DNA from: Flagellimonas sediminis
GTDB lineage: Bacteria > Bacteroidota > Bacteroidia > Flavobacteriales > Flavobacteriaceae
Length of the DNA stretch: 64,000 bases
Direction of reading: 5' to 3'
Assembly (NCBI RefSeq): GCF_010500845.1
Contig: NZ_JAAAMI010000003.1
Span: forward strand, 242,885-306,884
In this document: positions 7,729 to 16,206 of the stretch, piece by piece
Position numbering within the stretch: the first letter of the stretch is position 1
How the letters are laid out: each line of letters begins with the position of its first letter
Notes under the pieces: model-generated
Told to the model about the DNA's origin: nothing
Databases searched by the model: none
Seen by the model: the letters and a program-made list of their open reading frames with translations, nothing else
Translations under genes and position numbers: made by a program

Positions 7729-10700
7729 ATGGCATCAAACAAGAAATATTGGAAAAGTGAAGCGGAGTTGAATCCGAACGATTCCATTGTTGAGGCGCTA
7801 AGACACAACGAGTTTACAGAACAGATTCCCGTTGATGAGTTTTTGGGCGATAAGGAAAACCTGTCGGCCTCCAATACCTCCAGAAGGGACTTTTTGAAAT
7901 ATGTGGGTTTCAGTACAGCAGCGGCTACCATTGCTGCCTGTGAGGGCCCAGTGCACAAATCCATTCCTTATGTGGTGCAGCCGGACCGAATTGTTCCGGG
8001 TGTGGCCAACTACTACGCTACCACCATTGCCGATGGATTTGACTTTGCCAGCATTTTGGTGAAGACCAGGGAAGGAAGACCGATCAAGATCGAGAACAAT
8101 ACCGATGCCAAGGTTCTTGGAAGTGCCAATGCCAGGGTGCAGGCTTCCGTACTTTCCCTTTATGACAGTAAAAGAGTTCAAGGTCCTTTGGCAAAAGGAG
8201 AACCAATCGAATGGAAGGTTCTTGATGCCACGGTAAGGGCCAAATTGAACAGCTTGAAAGGCTCCAGCAAGCAAGTGGTCCTATTGACCCAAACGTATGC
8301 GAGTCCTTCTACGGACAAATTGATTGCTGAGTTCAAGGCTGCCTATGGTGAAAATGTAAGCCACGTGGTTTACGATGCCATTTCCGAGGATGCCGCGCTT
8401 AATGCATATCAAATGGCTTATGGCGAACGTGCCTTGGCCGATTACGACTTTGAAAAAGCCGAATTGATTGTTTCTTTCGGAGCTGATTTCCTTGGAGATT
8501 GGCAAGGTGGTGGTTTTGATGGTGGTTACGCCAAAGGTAGAGTTCCCAAACATGGTAAAATGTCTAGACACATCCAATTGGAGTCTAACATGTCCCTGTC
8601 TGGTGCCAATGCCGACAAACGCTACTTGATGACCCCGACCCAACAGAAAATTGCCTTGGCCAAATTGTATGGCAAATTGTATGGCAAATTGAATGGCAGT
8701 AATGTTGGTGGTGGTACTTCAGATGTGGATGATGCTGTTGAAAAAGTAGCTGCTGAAATTAAAAAAGCGGGAAGCAAAGCCGTTGTGGTCAGTGGTCTTA
8801 ACGACGTAAATGCACAGACCGTCGTATTGGCCATCAACCAATTGTTGGCCAGTGAGGCTTTCGATGCTGAAAATCCAAAATACATCCGCCAAGGGGATAC
8901 GGCTAAGGTAACCAAGTTGATTGCCGACATGAATGCAGGTCGTGTAGGTGCTTTGTTGATGGATGGTGTGAACCCTGTGTACACCCTTCCGAATGCGGAA
9001 GAGTTTGTATCCGGACTTGAAAAAGTGGATTTATCCGTGGCCTTCTCGTTCAGTAATGATGAAACGGCGCAAGCTGCGTCTTACGTTGGGGCTGCTTCGC
9101 ATTATTTGGAGTCTTGGGGTGATGCCCAGTTCAAAAAAGGACAATTCAGTTTGATGCAACCTGCTATCCGCGAGTTGTTCGATACCAAACAGTTCCAGAC
9201 CGCTTTGTTGGGCTGGATGGGCAGTGAAAAAACATACTACGACTATATTAAGGAGACATGGAGTACCGATGTGCTTCAAGGTGGTTCGTGGAACAAAGCC
9301 TTGCAAGATGGTGTTTTCATGGCTCCAACTATAGAAACCGAAGAAGTTGCCGAGGCTGTTTCAGCTGATGCAACCGAAGCTCAAGAAACCACCGTGGTGC
9401 CTATCGCTTCTGCGATTCGTTCCTTGGTAAACGCCACTAGTGCCGGTACCGAATTGGTATTGTATTCCAAAACGGGTATGGGAGATGGTCGTCAGGCCAA
9501 CAACCCTTGGCTGCAAGAGTTTCCAGACCCTATTTCAAGGGTGTCTTGGGATAACTACGTAACCGTTTCCAAAGCCGATGCCGAAAAGTGGGGCCTTGAA
9601 AATGAAATCGTTGCTGATGGGGGATTGAACGGTAGCTACGTGAAATTGACTGTGGATGGTAAGGTATTGGACAATGTTCCGGTAATTGTGCAGCCAGGTC
9701 AGGCAGTAGGTACAGTTGGTCTTTCTTTCGGATATGGCAAAAAAGCAGGCATGCAGGAGGAGATGATCAATGGTGTAAACGCTTATGCCTTGTATTCCAA
9801 TTTCTCCAACGTACAGTCCGTAACAGTAGAAAAAGCTGTTGGTACACACGAATTTGCCTGTATCCAATCCCATAAAACGTTGATGGGTAGGGGAGATATC
9901 ATCAAGGAAACTACCTTGGAGATTTTCAATACCAAAGATCACGCCGAGTGGAACCACATGCCTCAAGTTACTTTGAACCATCAAGAAATCCCTGTTACAT
10001 CTCCGGATGCTGACCTTTGGGAATCTTTTGATCGTTCCATCGGACACCACTTTAATCTGTCCATCGATTTAAATGCTTGTACAGGATGTGGGGCTTGTGT
10101 GATCGCTTGTCATGCAGAGAACAATGTTCCTGTTGTAGGTAAAAGAGAAATGCGTCGTTCCCGTGATATGCACTGGTTGCGCATCGATAGATACTACTCT
10201 TCCGAAGAGACTTTTGAGGAAGATAATGAGAAAAAGGAAAGTATGGACGGCCTATGGGGAGAAAAAGGCTCCTTGGGCGGATTCAGGTCAATGGAAGATC
10301 CATCGGCCAATCCACAGGTGGCTTTCCAGCCGGTAATGTGCCAGCACTGTAACCACGCTCCTTGTGAAACGGTTTGCCCAGTTGCGGCAACCTCTCACAG
10401 CAGACAAGGTCAGAACCACATGGCATACAACCGTTGCGTGGGTACAAGGTATTGTGCCAACAACTGTCCTTATAAAGTTCGTAGGTTCAACTGGTTCTTG
10501 TACAACAACAATGACGAGTTCAACTTCAATATGAACAACGATTTGGGTAAAATGGTAATCAACCCCGATGTGAATGTTCGTTCGCGTGGTGTGATGGAAA
10601 AATGCTCCATGTGTATCCAAATGACCCAGAAAACCATCTTGGATGCCAAGAGGGACGGAAGGGTGATCAAGGATGGTGAGTTCCAAACAGCCTGTTCAGC

Positions 10701-10863
10701 AGCTTGTAGCACTGGAGCCATGGTCTTTGGTGATGTGAACGATAAAGAAAGCAAAGTGGCCAAGTTGAAGGAAGATGATAGAATGTACCACTTGTTGGAG
10801 CACGTAGGAACCAAACCCAATGTGTTCTATCATGTTAAGGTACGTAACACCACAGAGGCTTAA
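7729..10863 (+). CDS. actB: Alternative complex III iron-sulfur/molybdopterin-like subunit ActB
   Basis: This 1044-residue protein fuses a molybdopterin-oxidoreductase-like region (about 75-750) to a four-cluster ferredoxin domain. A twin-arginine motif, SRRDFLK, stands at 51-57 ahead of a hydrophobic stretch ending AACEG. That is a long N-terminal extension before the Tat signal, as usual for ActB, and the Cys may carry a lipid. Cysteine groups are CTGCGACVIAC (784), CQHCNHAPCETVC (871), CVGTRYCANNC (903), CSMC (959) and CSAAC (989), consistent with three [4Fe-4S] and one [3Fe-4S] cluster as known for ACIII. The family is reported to lack molybdenum cofactor. A small tandem repeat encodes KLYGKLYGKLNG at 312-323. 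Confidence 0.94.
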   Translation: MASNKKYWKSEAELNPNDSIVEALRHNEFTEQIPVDEFLGDKENLSASNTSRRDFLKYVGFSTAAATIAACEGPVHKSIPYVVQPDRIVPGVANYYATTIADGFDFASILVKTREGRPIKIENNTDAKVLGSANARVQASVLSLYDSKRVQGPLAKGEPIEWKVLDATVRAKLNSLKGSSKQVVLLTQTYASPSTDKLIAEFKAAYGENVSHVVYDAISEDAALNAYQMAYGERALADYDFEKAELIVSFGADFLGDWQGGGFDGGYAKGRVPKHGKMSRHIQLESNMSLSGANADKRYLMTPTQQKIALAKLYGKLYGKLNGSNVGGGTSDVDDAVEKVAAEIKKAGSKAVVVSGLNDVNAQTVVLAINQLLASEAFDAENPKYIRQGDTAKVTKLIADMNAGRVGALLMDGVNPVYTLPNAEEFVSGLEKVDLSVAFSFSNDETAQAASYVGAASHYLESWGDAQFKKGQFSLMQPAIRELFDTKQFQTALLGWMGSEKTYYDYIKETWSTDVLQGGSWNKALQDGVFMAPTIETEEVAEAVSADATEAQETTVVPIASAIRSLVNATSAGTELVLYSKTGMGDGRQANNPWLQEFPDPISRVSWDNYVTVSKADAEKWGLENEIVADGGLNGSYVKLTVDGKVLDNVPVIVQPGQAVGTVGLSFGYGKKAGMQEEMINGVNAYALYSNFSNVQSVTVEKAVGTHEFACIQSHKTLMGRGDIIKETTLEIFNTKDHAEWNHMPQVTLNHQEIPVTSPDADLWESFDRSIGHHFNLSIDLNACTGCGACVIACHAENNVPVVGKREMRRSRDMHWLRIDRYYSSEETFEEDNEKKESMDGLWGEKGSLGGFRSMEDPSANPQVAFQPVMCQHCNHAPCETVCPVAATSHSRQGQNHMAYNRCVGTRYCANNCPYKVRRFNWFLYNNNDEFNFNMNNDLGKMVINPDVNVRSRGVMEKCSMCIQMTQKTILDAKRDGRVIKDGEFQTACSAACSTGAMVFGDVNDKESKVAKLKEDDRMYHLLEHVGTKPNVFYHVKVRNTTEA
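8662..8697 (+). repeat. Three tandem 12-bp units inside actB
   Basis: Two identical copies of AAATTGTATGGC and a third with one change (AAATTGAATGGC) lie head to tail in frame and encode KLYG, KLYG, KLNG. This looks like recent slippage or local duplication within a poorly constrained stretch of ActB. Confidence 0.85.
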
Positions 10864-10896
10864 TCAAATAAAAAAGAAGTAACTAGAAGATAAATT

Positions 10897-12618
10897 ATGG
10901 CGTCGCATTACGAAGCACCTATTCGAAAGCCCTTAGTTGTCGGAGACAAAGGATACCACGATGTAACAGTGGACATTGCCCGTCCGGTTGAGGGAAGGGC
11001 CAACAAACAATGGTGGATTGTTTTCACCATTGCCCTTGTGGCATTCCTTTGGGGTCTAGGATGTATCATTTATACCGTTTCCACGGGTATTGGGGTTTGG
11101 GGTCTTAACCGAACCGTAAACTGGGCCTGGGACATCACCAACTTTGTGTGGTGGGTGGGTATCGGTCACGCTGGAACCCTGATTTCGGCCGTACTTTTGC
11201 TGTTCAGGCAAAAATGGAGAATGGCGATCAACCGTTCTGCGGAAGCGATGACCATTTTCTCCGTTGTTCAGGCAGGTTTGTTCCCGATCATCCACATGGG
11301 TCGTCCATGGTTGGGTTACTGGGTACTTCCTATCCCGAACCAATTCGGTTCCCTTTGGGTGAACTTTAACTCACCTTTGCTTTGGGACGTATTTGCGATT
11401 TCAACCTATTTGTCCGTATCCTTGGTATTCTGGTGGACAGGTCTTTTGCCTGACTTCGCCATGATCCGGGATAGGGCGGTAAAACCTTTCCAACAAAAGA
11501 TTTACGGAATCTTGAGTTTTGGTTGGACAGGTCGTGCCAAAGACTGGCAACGTTTTGAGGAAGTTTCCTTGGTTTTGGCAGGTTTGGCCACTCCATTGGT
11601 ACTTTCCGTACACACCATCGTATCTTTTGACTTTGCCACTTCGGTAATTCCAGGATGGCACACCACCATCTTCCCACCGTACTTCGTTGCCGGTGCGATC
11701 TTCTCTGGATTTGCCATGGTGAACACGCTTTTGATCATCATGAGAAAAGTGTGCAACCTTGAAGCCTATATCACCCTACAACATATTGAATTGATGAACT
11801 TGGTGATCATGATTACGGGTTCCATCGTAGGATGTGCCTATATCACCGAGTTGTTCATCGCTTGGTATTCCGGAGTGGAATACGAGCAGTATGCCTTCTT
11901 GAACAGGGCAACCGGTCCTTATGCTTGGGCATATTGGTCCATGATGACCTGTAACGTGTTCTCTCCACAGTTCATGTGGATCAAGAGACTACGTACCAGT
12001 ATCATGTTCTCATTCTTCATCTCCATTGTAGTAAACATCGGGATGTGGTTCGAGCGTTTCGTGATCATTGTAACCTCATTGCACAGGGATTACCTTCCAT
12101 CTTCTTGGACCATGTTCTCCCCAACCTTTGTGGATATCGGAATCTTTGTGGGAACCATCGGATTCTTCTTCGTATTGTTCCTGTTGTATTCCAGAACATT
12201 CCCGGTAATCGCCCAAGCGGAAGTAAAATCCATCTTGAAGGCTTCTGGTGAGAAGTACAAAAAATTACGTGAAGCAGGTAAGCCTTTATATGAAATGCCT
12301 GCTGTAAAAGGAAAAACTGCAGTAGCAGAAACTCCAAAAGTGGAAGCAAACGAAGCACATGTATCGACTTTGTTGGAGACTATTGGAACATTCAATCCAG
12401 AAACGGAGACTGCGGACGATCTGAAGAAAGTGAAGGGCATCGGTCCTCAAATGGAGCAGACGTTGAACCAAATTGGTATCTACACCTTTGCTCAGGTTAG
12501 CCGAATGACCGAAAAGGAATATGACCTGTTGGATTCCATCACCGGTTCCTTCCCAGGAAGAGCACAACGTGATGATTGGGCCGGACAGGCGAAAAAACTA
12601 AACGAAGATAAAAAGTAA
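10897..12618 (+). CDS. actC: Alternative complex III quinol-binding subunit ActC with C-terminal HhH extension
   Basis: The product is 573 residues. The first ~450 are a polytopic NrfD/PsrC-like membrane protein (about ten helices) containing GHAGTLISAVLLLFRQKWR and a quinol-site-type periplasmic arrangement; ActC is a quinol-oxidising core of ACIII. After the last helix (YSRTFPVIAQAE near 440) there is a charged linker. It is followed by a compact domain at about 507-573, DDLKKVKGIGPQMEQTLNQI then IYTFAQVSRMTEKEYDLLDS, which is a helix-hairpin-helix fold. That tail is not part of the NrfD fold and its role is unknown. The stop is 2 nt from the next ATG, so coupling with actD is tight. Confidence 0.92.
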   Translation: MASHYEAPIRKPLVVGDKGYHDVTVDIARPVEGRANKQWWIVFTIALVAFLWGLGCIIYTVSTGIGVWGLNRTVNWAWDITNFVWWVGIGHAGTLISAVLLLFRQKWRMAINRSAEAMTIFSVVQAGLFPIIHMGRPWLGYWVLPIPNQFGSLWVNFNSPLLWDVFAISTYLSVSLVFWWTGLLPDFAMIRDRAVKPFQQKIYGILSFGWTGRAKDWQRFEEVSLVLAGLATPLVLSVHTIVSFDFATSVIPGWHTTIFPPYFVAGAIFSGFAMVNTLLIIMRKVCNLEAYITLQHIELMNLVIMITGSIVGCAYITELFIAWYSGVEYEQYAFLNRATGPYAWAYWSMMTCNVFSPQFMWIKRLRTSIMFSFFISIVVNIGMWFERFVIIVTSLHRDYLPSSWTMFSPTFVDIGIFVGTIGFFFVLFLLYSRTFPVIAQAEVKSILKASGEKYKKLREAGKPLYEMPAVKGKTAVAETPKVEANEAHVSTLLETIGTFNPETETADDLKKVKGIGPQMEQTLNQIGIYTFAQVSRMTEKEYDLLDSITGSFPGRAQRDDWAGQAKKLNEDKK

Positions 12619-12620
12619 TT

Positions 12621-13148
12621 ATGGCATCAAAAGTTATTCAGGCACTTTACAACGATGACGATGTGTTGATGCATGCCGTAAAAAAAGTTAGGGCAGAGCA
12701 CCATCATATAGAGGAAGTGTACACCCCGTTCCCTGTTCACGGTCTAGACAAGGCCATGGGATTGGCAGGTACCCGTATTGCGATCACCTCCTTTATGTAT
12801 GGCTGTTTGGGACTTACCGTAGCTATTGTCATGATGAACTATATCATGATCAAGGATTGGCCACAGGATATTGGTGGTAAGCCAAGTTTTAGCTATTTGG
12901 AAAACATGCCGGCCTTTGTACCGATCATGTTCGAATTAACGGTTTTCTTCGCGGCCCACTTGATGGTGATTACCTTCTATTTAAGAAGTAGGATGTGGCC
13001 TTTCAAAAAAGCGGAAAACCCTGATAAACGTACTACCGACGACCACTTTTTGATGGAAATCGGAGTGCACGACAATGAAAAGGAACTTGCCGATCTTTTG
13101 TGGGAAACAGGAGCGGTAGAAGTAAAAGTTACAGAAAAGGAGTTTTAA
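12621..13148 (+). CDS. actD: Alternative complex III membrane subunit ActD
   Basis: The 175-residue protein belongs to the DUF3341/ActD family: a soluble N-terminal part (about 1-50, with RAEHHHIEEVYTPFPVHGLD) followed by two transmembrane helices (about 55-80 and 98-120) and a short C-terminal tail. In ACIII it is a small integral subunit packing beside ActC. It begins 2 nt after the actC stop codon and ends 4 nt before actE, so translation is probably coupled. Confidence 0.92.
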   Translation: MASKVIQALYNDDDVLMHAVKKVRAEHHHIEEVYTPFPVHGLDKAMGLAGTRIAITSFMYGCLGLTVAIVMMNYIMIKDWPQDIGGKPSFSYLENMPAFVPIMFELTVFFAAHLMVITFYLRSRMWPFKKAENPDKRTTDDHFLMEIGVHDNEKELADLLWETGAVEVKVTEKEF

Positions 13149-13152
13149 TAAT

Positions 13153-13722
13153 ATGAAGCAATTAGGTAAAATAAGTGTTGCTTTGGTCTTGGTACTGCTC
13201 GTGGTATCCTGTGCCGATAAGAACAGACCAAACTACCAATACATGCCGAACATGTACGAACCCGTTGGTTATGAAACCTATCAAGGTATAGACAATGGCT
13301 TGTTCCCTGACGGAACCGAGGCCATGTTGCCGGTAGAAGGTACCATCTCCAGAGGTTACATGCCCTATGAGTTCGAAAACACTCCGGAAGGAAAAGAATT
13401 GGCAAGATTGAACCCAAGTCCATTGGATTCCTTGAACATGGAAACCGATTTGGCCAAAGGAAGGGAACTGTACGATATCTATTGTGCCATTTGCCATGGT
13501 GCCAAAGGAGACGGACAGGGTAATCTTGTAAAACGTGAAAAAATATTGGGTGTTCCCAGTTATGATGATATGGCCCGTAACATTACAGTGGGTACGGCAT
13601 ACCATACCATCTACTACGGATTGAATTCCATGGGTTCCTACGCTTCTCAGTTCGCCAATGAAGAGGAGATGTGGCAGGTATCCGAATATGTGATGAAATT
13701 AAAGGAAGACCTAACAAAATAA
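13153..13722 (+). CDS. actE: Alternative complex III monohaem cytochrome c lipoprotein ActE
   Basis: The 189-residue product begins with a lipoprotein signal peptide (KISVALVLVLLVVSC, lipid Cys at 20). It carries one haem c site, CAICHG, at 111-116, with methionines after it (NSMGSYASQ) as candidate distal ligand. In ACIII ActE is a membrane-anchored cytochrome that docks with ActA and can transfer electrons to the oxidase. The gene lies between actD and actF with gaps of 4 and 17 nt. Confidence 0.92.
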   Translation: MKQLGKISVALVLVLLVVSCADKNRPNYQYMPNMYEPVGYETYQGIDNGLFPDGTEAMLPVEGTISRGYMPYEFENTPEGKELARLNPSPLDSLNMETDLAKGRELYDIYCAICHGAKGDGQGNLVKREKILGVPSYDDMARNITVGTAYHTIYYGLNSMGSYASQFANEEEMWQVSEYVMKLKEDLTK

Positions 13723-13739
13723 TTGGATAAGAGCAAACT

Positions 13740-15077
13740 ATGTACACCTTTTCAAACAGACTTAGAATAGGATCTTTCATTGCCATGGCCCTCGGGGCAA
13801 TTTTATTGGTAATAGGTTTTGTATCCGCCCCATCAACAGTGGAAGAGGCCAAGGCCATGGTAGCGGTACATGAAGAAGGACATGGAGGTGGCCACGCAGA
13901 AGCTGCTGTGGAGAGCCAAGGAGAGGAACAGGGCCATGGTGCACAAGCTTCCCACGAAGAAGGGCATGATGCTTCACATGATACGCATTTGTTGCATCAA
14001 TTACAGAACAGACCTTGGTCTGCGCTATATGTTGCCGCTTTCTTCTTTTTTATGATTTCATTGGGGGTATTGGCATTCTATGCCATTCAAAGGGCCGCAC
14101 AGGCTGGTTGGTCCCCATTATTGTTCAGGGTGATGGAAGGTATCACCGGATATTTGGTGCCTGGTGGTATCATTGTATTTGTGATCTTGGTTCTTTCTTC
14201 CCTTCATATGAACCACTTGTTCGTATGGATGGATGCCGATACCGTTGCCCATGATGAACTGTTGCAAGGCAAATCAGGCTATTTGAGCACAACATTCTTC
14301 TTAATTAGGGCTGCCCTTTTCTTGGGCGGTTGGATTTTCTACAGGGAGTACTCCAGAAAATTGTCCTTGGCTCAAGATGCGTCTGATGACAACAGCAACT
14401 TTGTAAAGAATTTTAGGTGGTCCGCCGGTTTCTTGGTGTTCTACTTGGTTACCGAGTCCATGATGTCATGGGATTGGATCATGAGTTTGGATCCACACTG
14501 GTTCAGTACTCTTTTCGGATGGTATGTGTTCGCTAGTATGTTCGTATCCGGTATTACCGTTATCGCCATGGTGACCATTTACCTAAAATCCAGAGGATAT
14601 TTGGAAAATGTAAACAACAGCCACATCCACGATTTGGCCAAGTTCATGTTCGGTATCAGCATTTTCTGGACATACCTATGGTTCTCCCAATTCATGTTGA
14701 TTTGGTATGCCGATATCCCTGAAGAAGTAACGTATTACATCGCAAGGTTCCAAGATTACAAATTGCCATTTTTTGGAATGTTGGTCATGAACTTTGTGTT
14801 CCCATTGTTGGTGTTGATGAACAGCGACTACAAACGGGTTAACTGGTTTGTGGTAATGGCCGGTATTGTGGTATTGGCAGGTCACTATTTGGATATTTTC
14901 AACATGGTGATGCCAGCTACGGTCGGAGATCAGTGGTATATTGGATTGCCAGAGATTGGTGGCGTACTGTTCTTTGGTGGTTTGTTTGTGTTCTGGGTGT
15001 TCACCACCTTGACGAAGGCTCCATTGCAGCCCAAACGTAACCCGTTCATTGAGGAAAGTAAGCATTTTCATTATTAA
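13740..15077 (+). CDS. actF: Alternative complex III NrfD-like subunit ActF
   Basis: The 445-residue membrane protein resembles ActC's fold and forms the second NrfD-type subunit of ACIII, with about ten helices from residue 95 on. The first helix (about 10-30) is followed by a striking His/Glu/Gly-rich stretch at about 43-85 with more than ten histidines (HEEGHGGGH, EEGHDASHDTHLLHQ). The exact length of such a loop is likely variable within the family; metal binding is possible but unproven. ATG 13740 lies 17 nt after actE. Confidence 0.92.
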   Translation: MYTFSNRLRIGSFIAMALGAILLVIGFVSAPSTVEEAKAMVAVHEEGHGGGHAEAAVESQGEEQGHGAQASHEEGHDASHDTHLLHQLQNRPWSALYVAAFFFFMISLGVLAFYAIQRAAQAGWSPLLFRVMEGITGYLVPGGIIVFVILVLSSLHMNHLFVWMDADTVAHDELLQGKSGYLSTTFFLIRAALFLGGWIFYREYSRKLSLAQDASDDNSNFVKNFRWSAGFLVFYLVTESMMSWDWIMSLDPHWFSTLFGWYVFASMFVSGITVIAMVTIYLKSRGYLENVNNSHIHDLAKFMFGISIFWTYLWFSQFMLIWYADIPEEVTYYIARFQDYKLPFFGMLVMNFVFPLLVLMNSDYKRVNWFVVMAGIVVLAGHYLDIFNMVMPATVGDQWYIGLPEIGGVLFFGGLFVFWVFTTLTKAPLQPKRNPFIEESKHFHY

Positions 15078-15105
15078 TACGATTTAAGTCTTAGATAGAT
15101 AAACG

Positions 15106-16164
15106 ATGACTGCATTATTAACATTGACTGTTCTGGTATTGGTGGCGATTGCGATTTGGCAAATGACCAAGATTTTCGAATTGTCACAAGCTAAAACAGA
15201 GTACGCCGAGATTGCGAACGACTCCGATAACAAGAACAACGGGTATCTTTTGTTCGGATTCCTTATTTTCATCTACGGAATCACCATTTTTAGCTTTGTG
15301 AGCTATGGTAAAATGTTATTGCCGGAAGCTGCTTCGGAACACGGAGGTGATTATGACCAATTGATGTGGATTTCCTTTGCGATCATCTTCTTTGTACAGA
15401 CCATAACCCAAGCTTTGTTGCACTACTTTGGTTTCAAGTATAGGGGTGAGAAAGGCAGAAAGGCACTTTTCTTTGCGGACAACGACCGTTTGGAGTTCAT
15501 CTGGACCATTATCCCGGTAATCGTTTTGGCAGGTTTGATTCTTTGGGGATTGTACACATGGAGCAACATCATGGATTTCAATGAGGATGATGACCCCATG
15601 GTAGTGGAACTTTATGCGCAGCAGTTCAACTGGACTGCGCGTTATTCAGGCGCCGATAATGTGCTTGGGGATGCCAACGTACGCCTGATCGATATCGATA
15701 GGGCCAACGTTTTGGGAATCGATGAATCCGATCCCAATGGCGATGATGATGTTATTGTTAAAGAACTGCATTTGCCCGTTGGTAGAAAGGTAAACTTTAA
15801 AATGAGGTCGCAAGATGTATTGCACTCGGCCTATATGCCACACTTTAGGGCACAGATGAACTGTGTTCCCGGAATGATTACTCAGTTCTCCTTCACACCA
15901 ACTGTAACCACTGAGGAAATGCGTTTGAACCCCGATGTGGTGGAAAAGGTGAGGAGAACCAATGAGATCAGGGCCAAAAAGGCTGCGGAAGGCTTGCCGA
16001 ATTCAGATCCATGGGAATTCGATTACCTCTTGCTTTGTAATAAGATTTGTGGTAAGTCCCACTATAACATGCAAATGAAGATCATTGTGGAGACCGAAGA
16101 GGAATTCAATAAATGGATGGCGGAGCAGAAGACCTTTAAGGCCAGCATGGCTCCCGCGGAATAA
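15106..16164 (+). CDS. coxB: Cytochrome c oxidase subunit II
   Basis: The 352-residue protein has an extra N-terminal helix, two further helices (about 45-65 and 130-150 by hydropathy) and a periplasmic cupredoxin domain with the binuclear CuA site. The ligands seen are His240 (DVLHSAYMPHF) and C311-x3-C315-x3-H319-x2-M322 (CNKICGKSHYNM). Subunit II accepts electrons from cytochrome c or from ACIII directly. There is no C-terminal haem domain, unlike caa3-type subunits, which fits electron delivery by ActA/ActE. It lies 28 nt after actF and 42 nt before coxA. Confidence 0.95.
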   Translation: MTALLTLTVLVLVAIAIWQMTKIFELSQAKTEYAEIANDSDNKNNGYLLFGFLIFIYGITIFSFVSYGKMLLPEAASEHGGDYDQLMWISFAIIFFVQTITQALLHYFGFKYRGEKGRKALFFADNDRLEFIWTIIPVIVLAGLILWGLYTWSNIMDFNEDDDPMVVELYAQQFNWTARYSGADNVLGDANVRLIDIDRANVLGIDESDPNGDDDVIVKELHLPVGRKVNFKMRSQDVLHSAYMPHFRAQMNCVPGMITQFSFTPTVTTEEMRLNPDVVEKVRRTNEIRAKKAAEGLPNSDPWEFDYLLLCNKICGKSHYNMQMKIIVETEEEFNKWMAEQKTFKASMAPAE

Positions 16165-16206
16165 TACAGGCAAGGAAAAGAACCAATACAAAATTTAAAA
16201 GAGATT

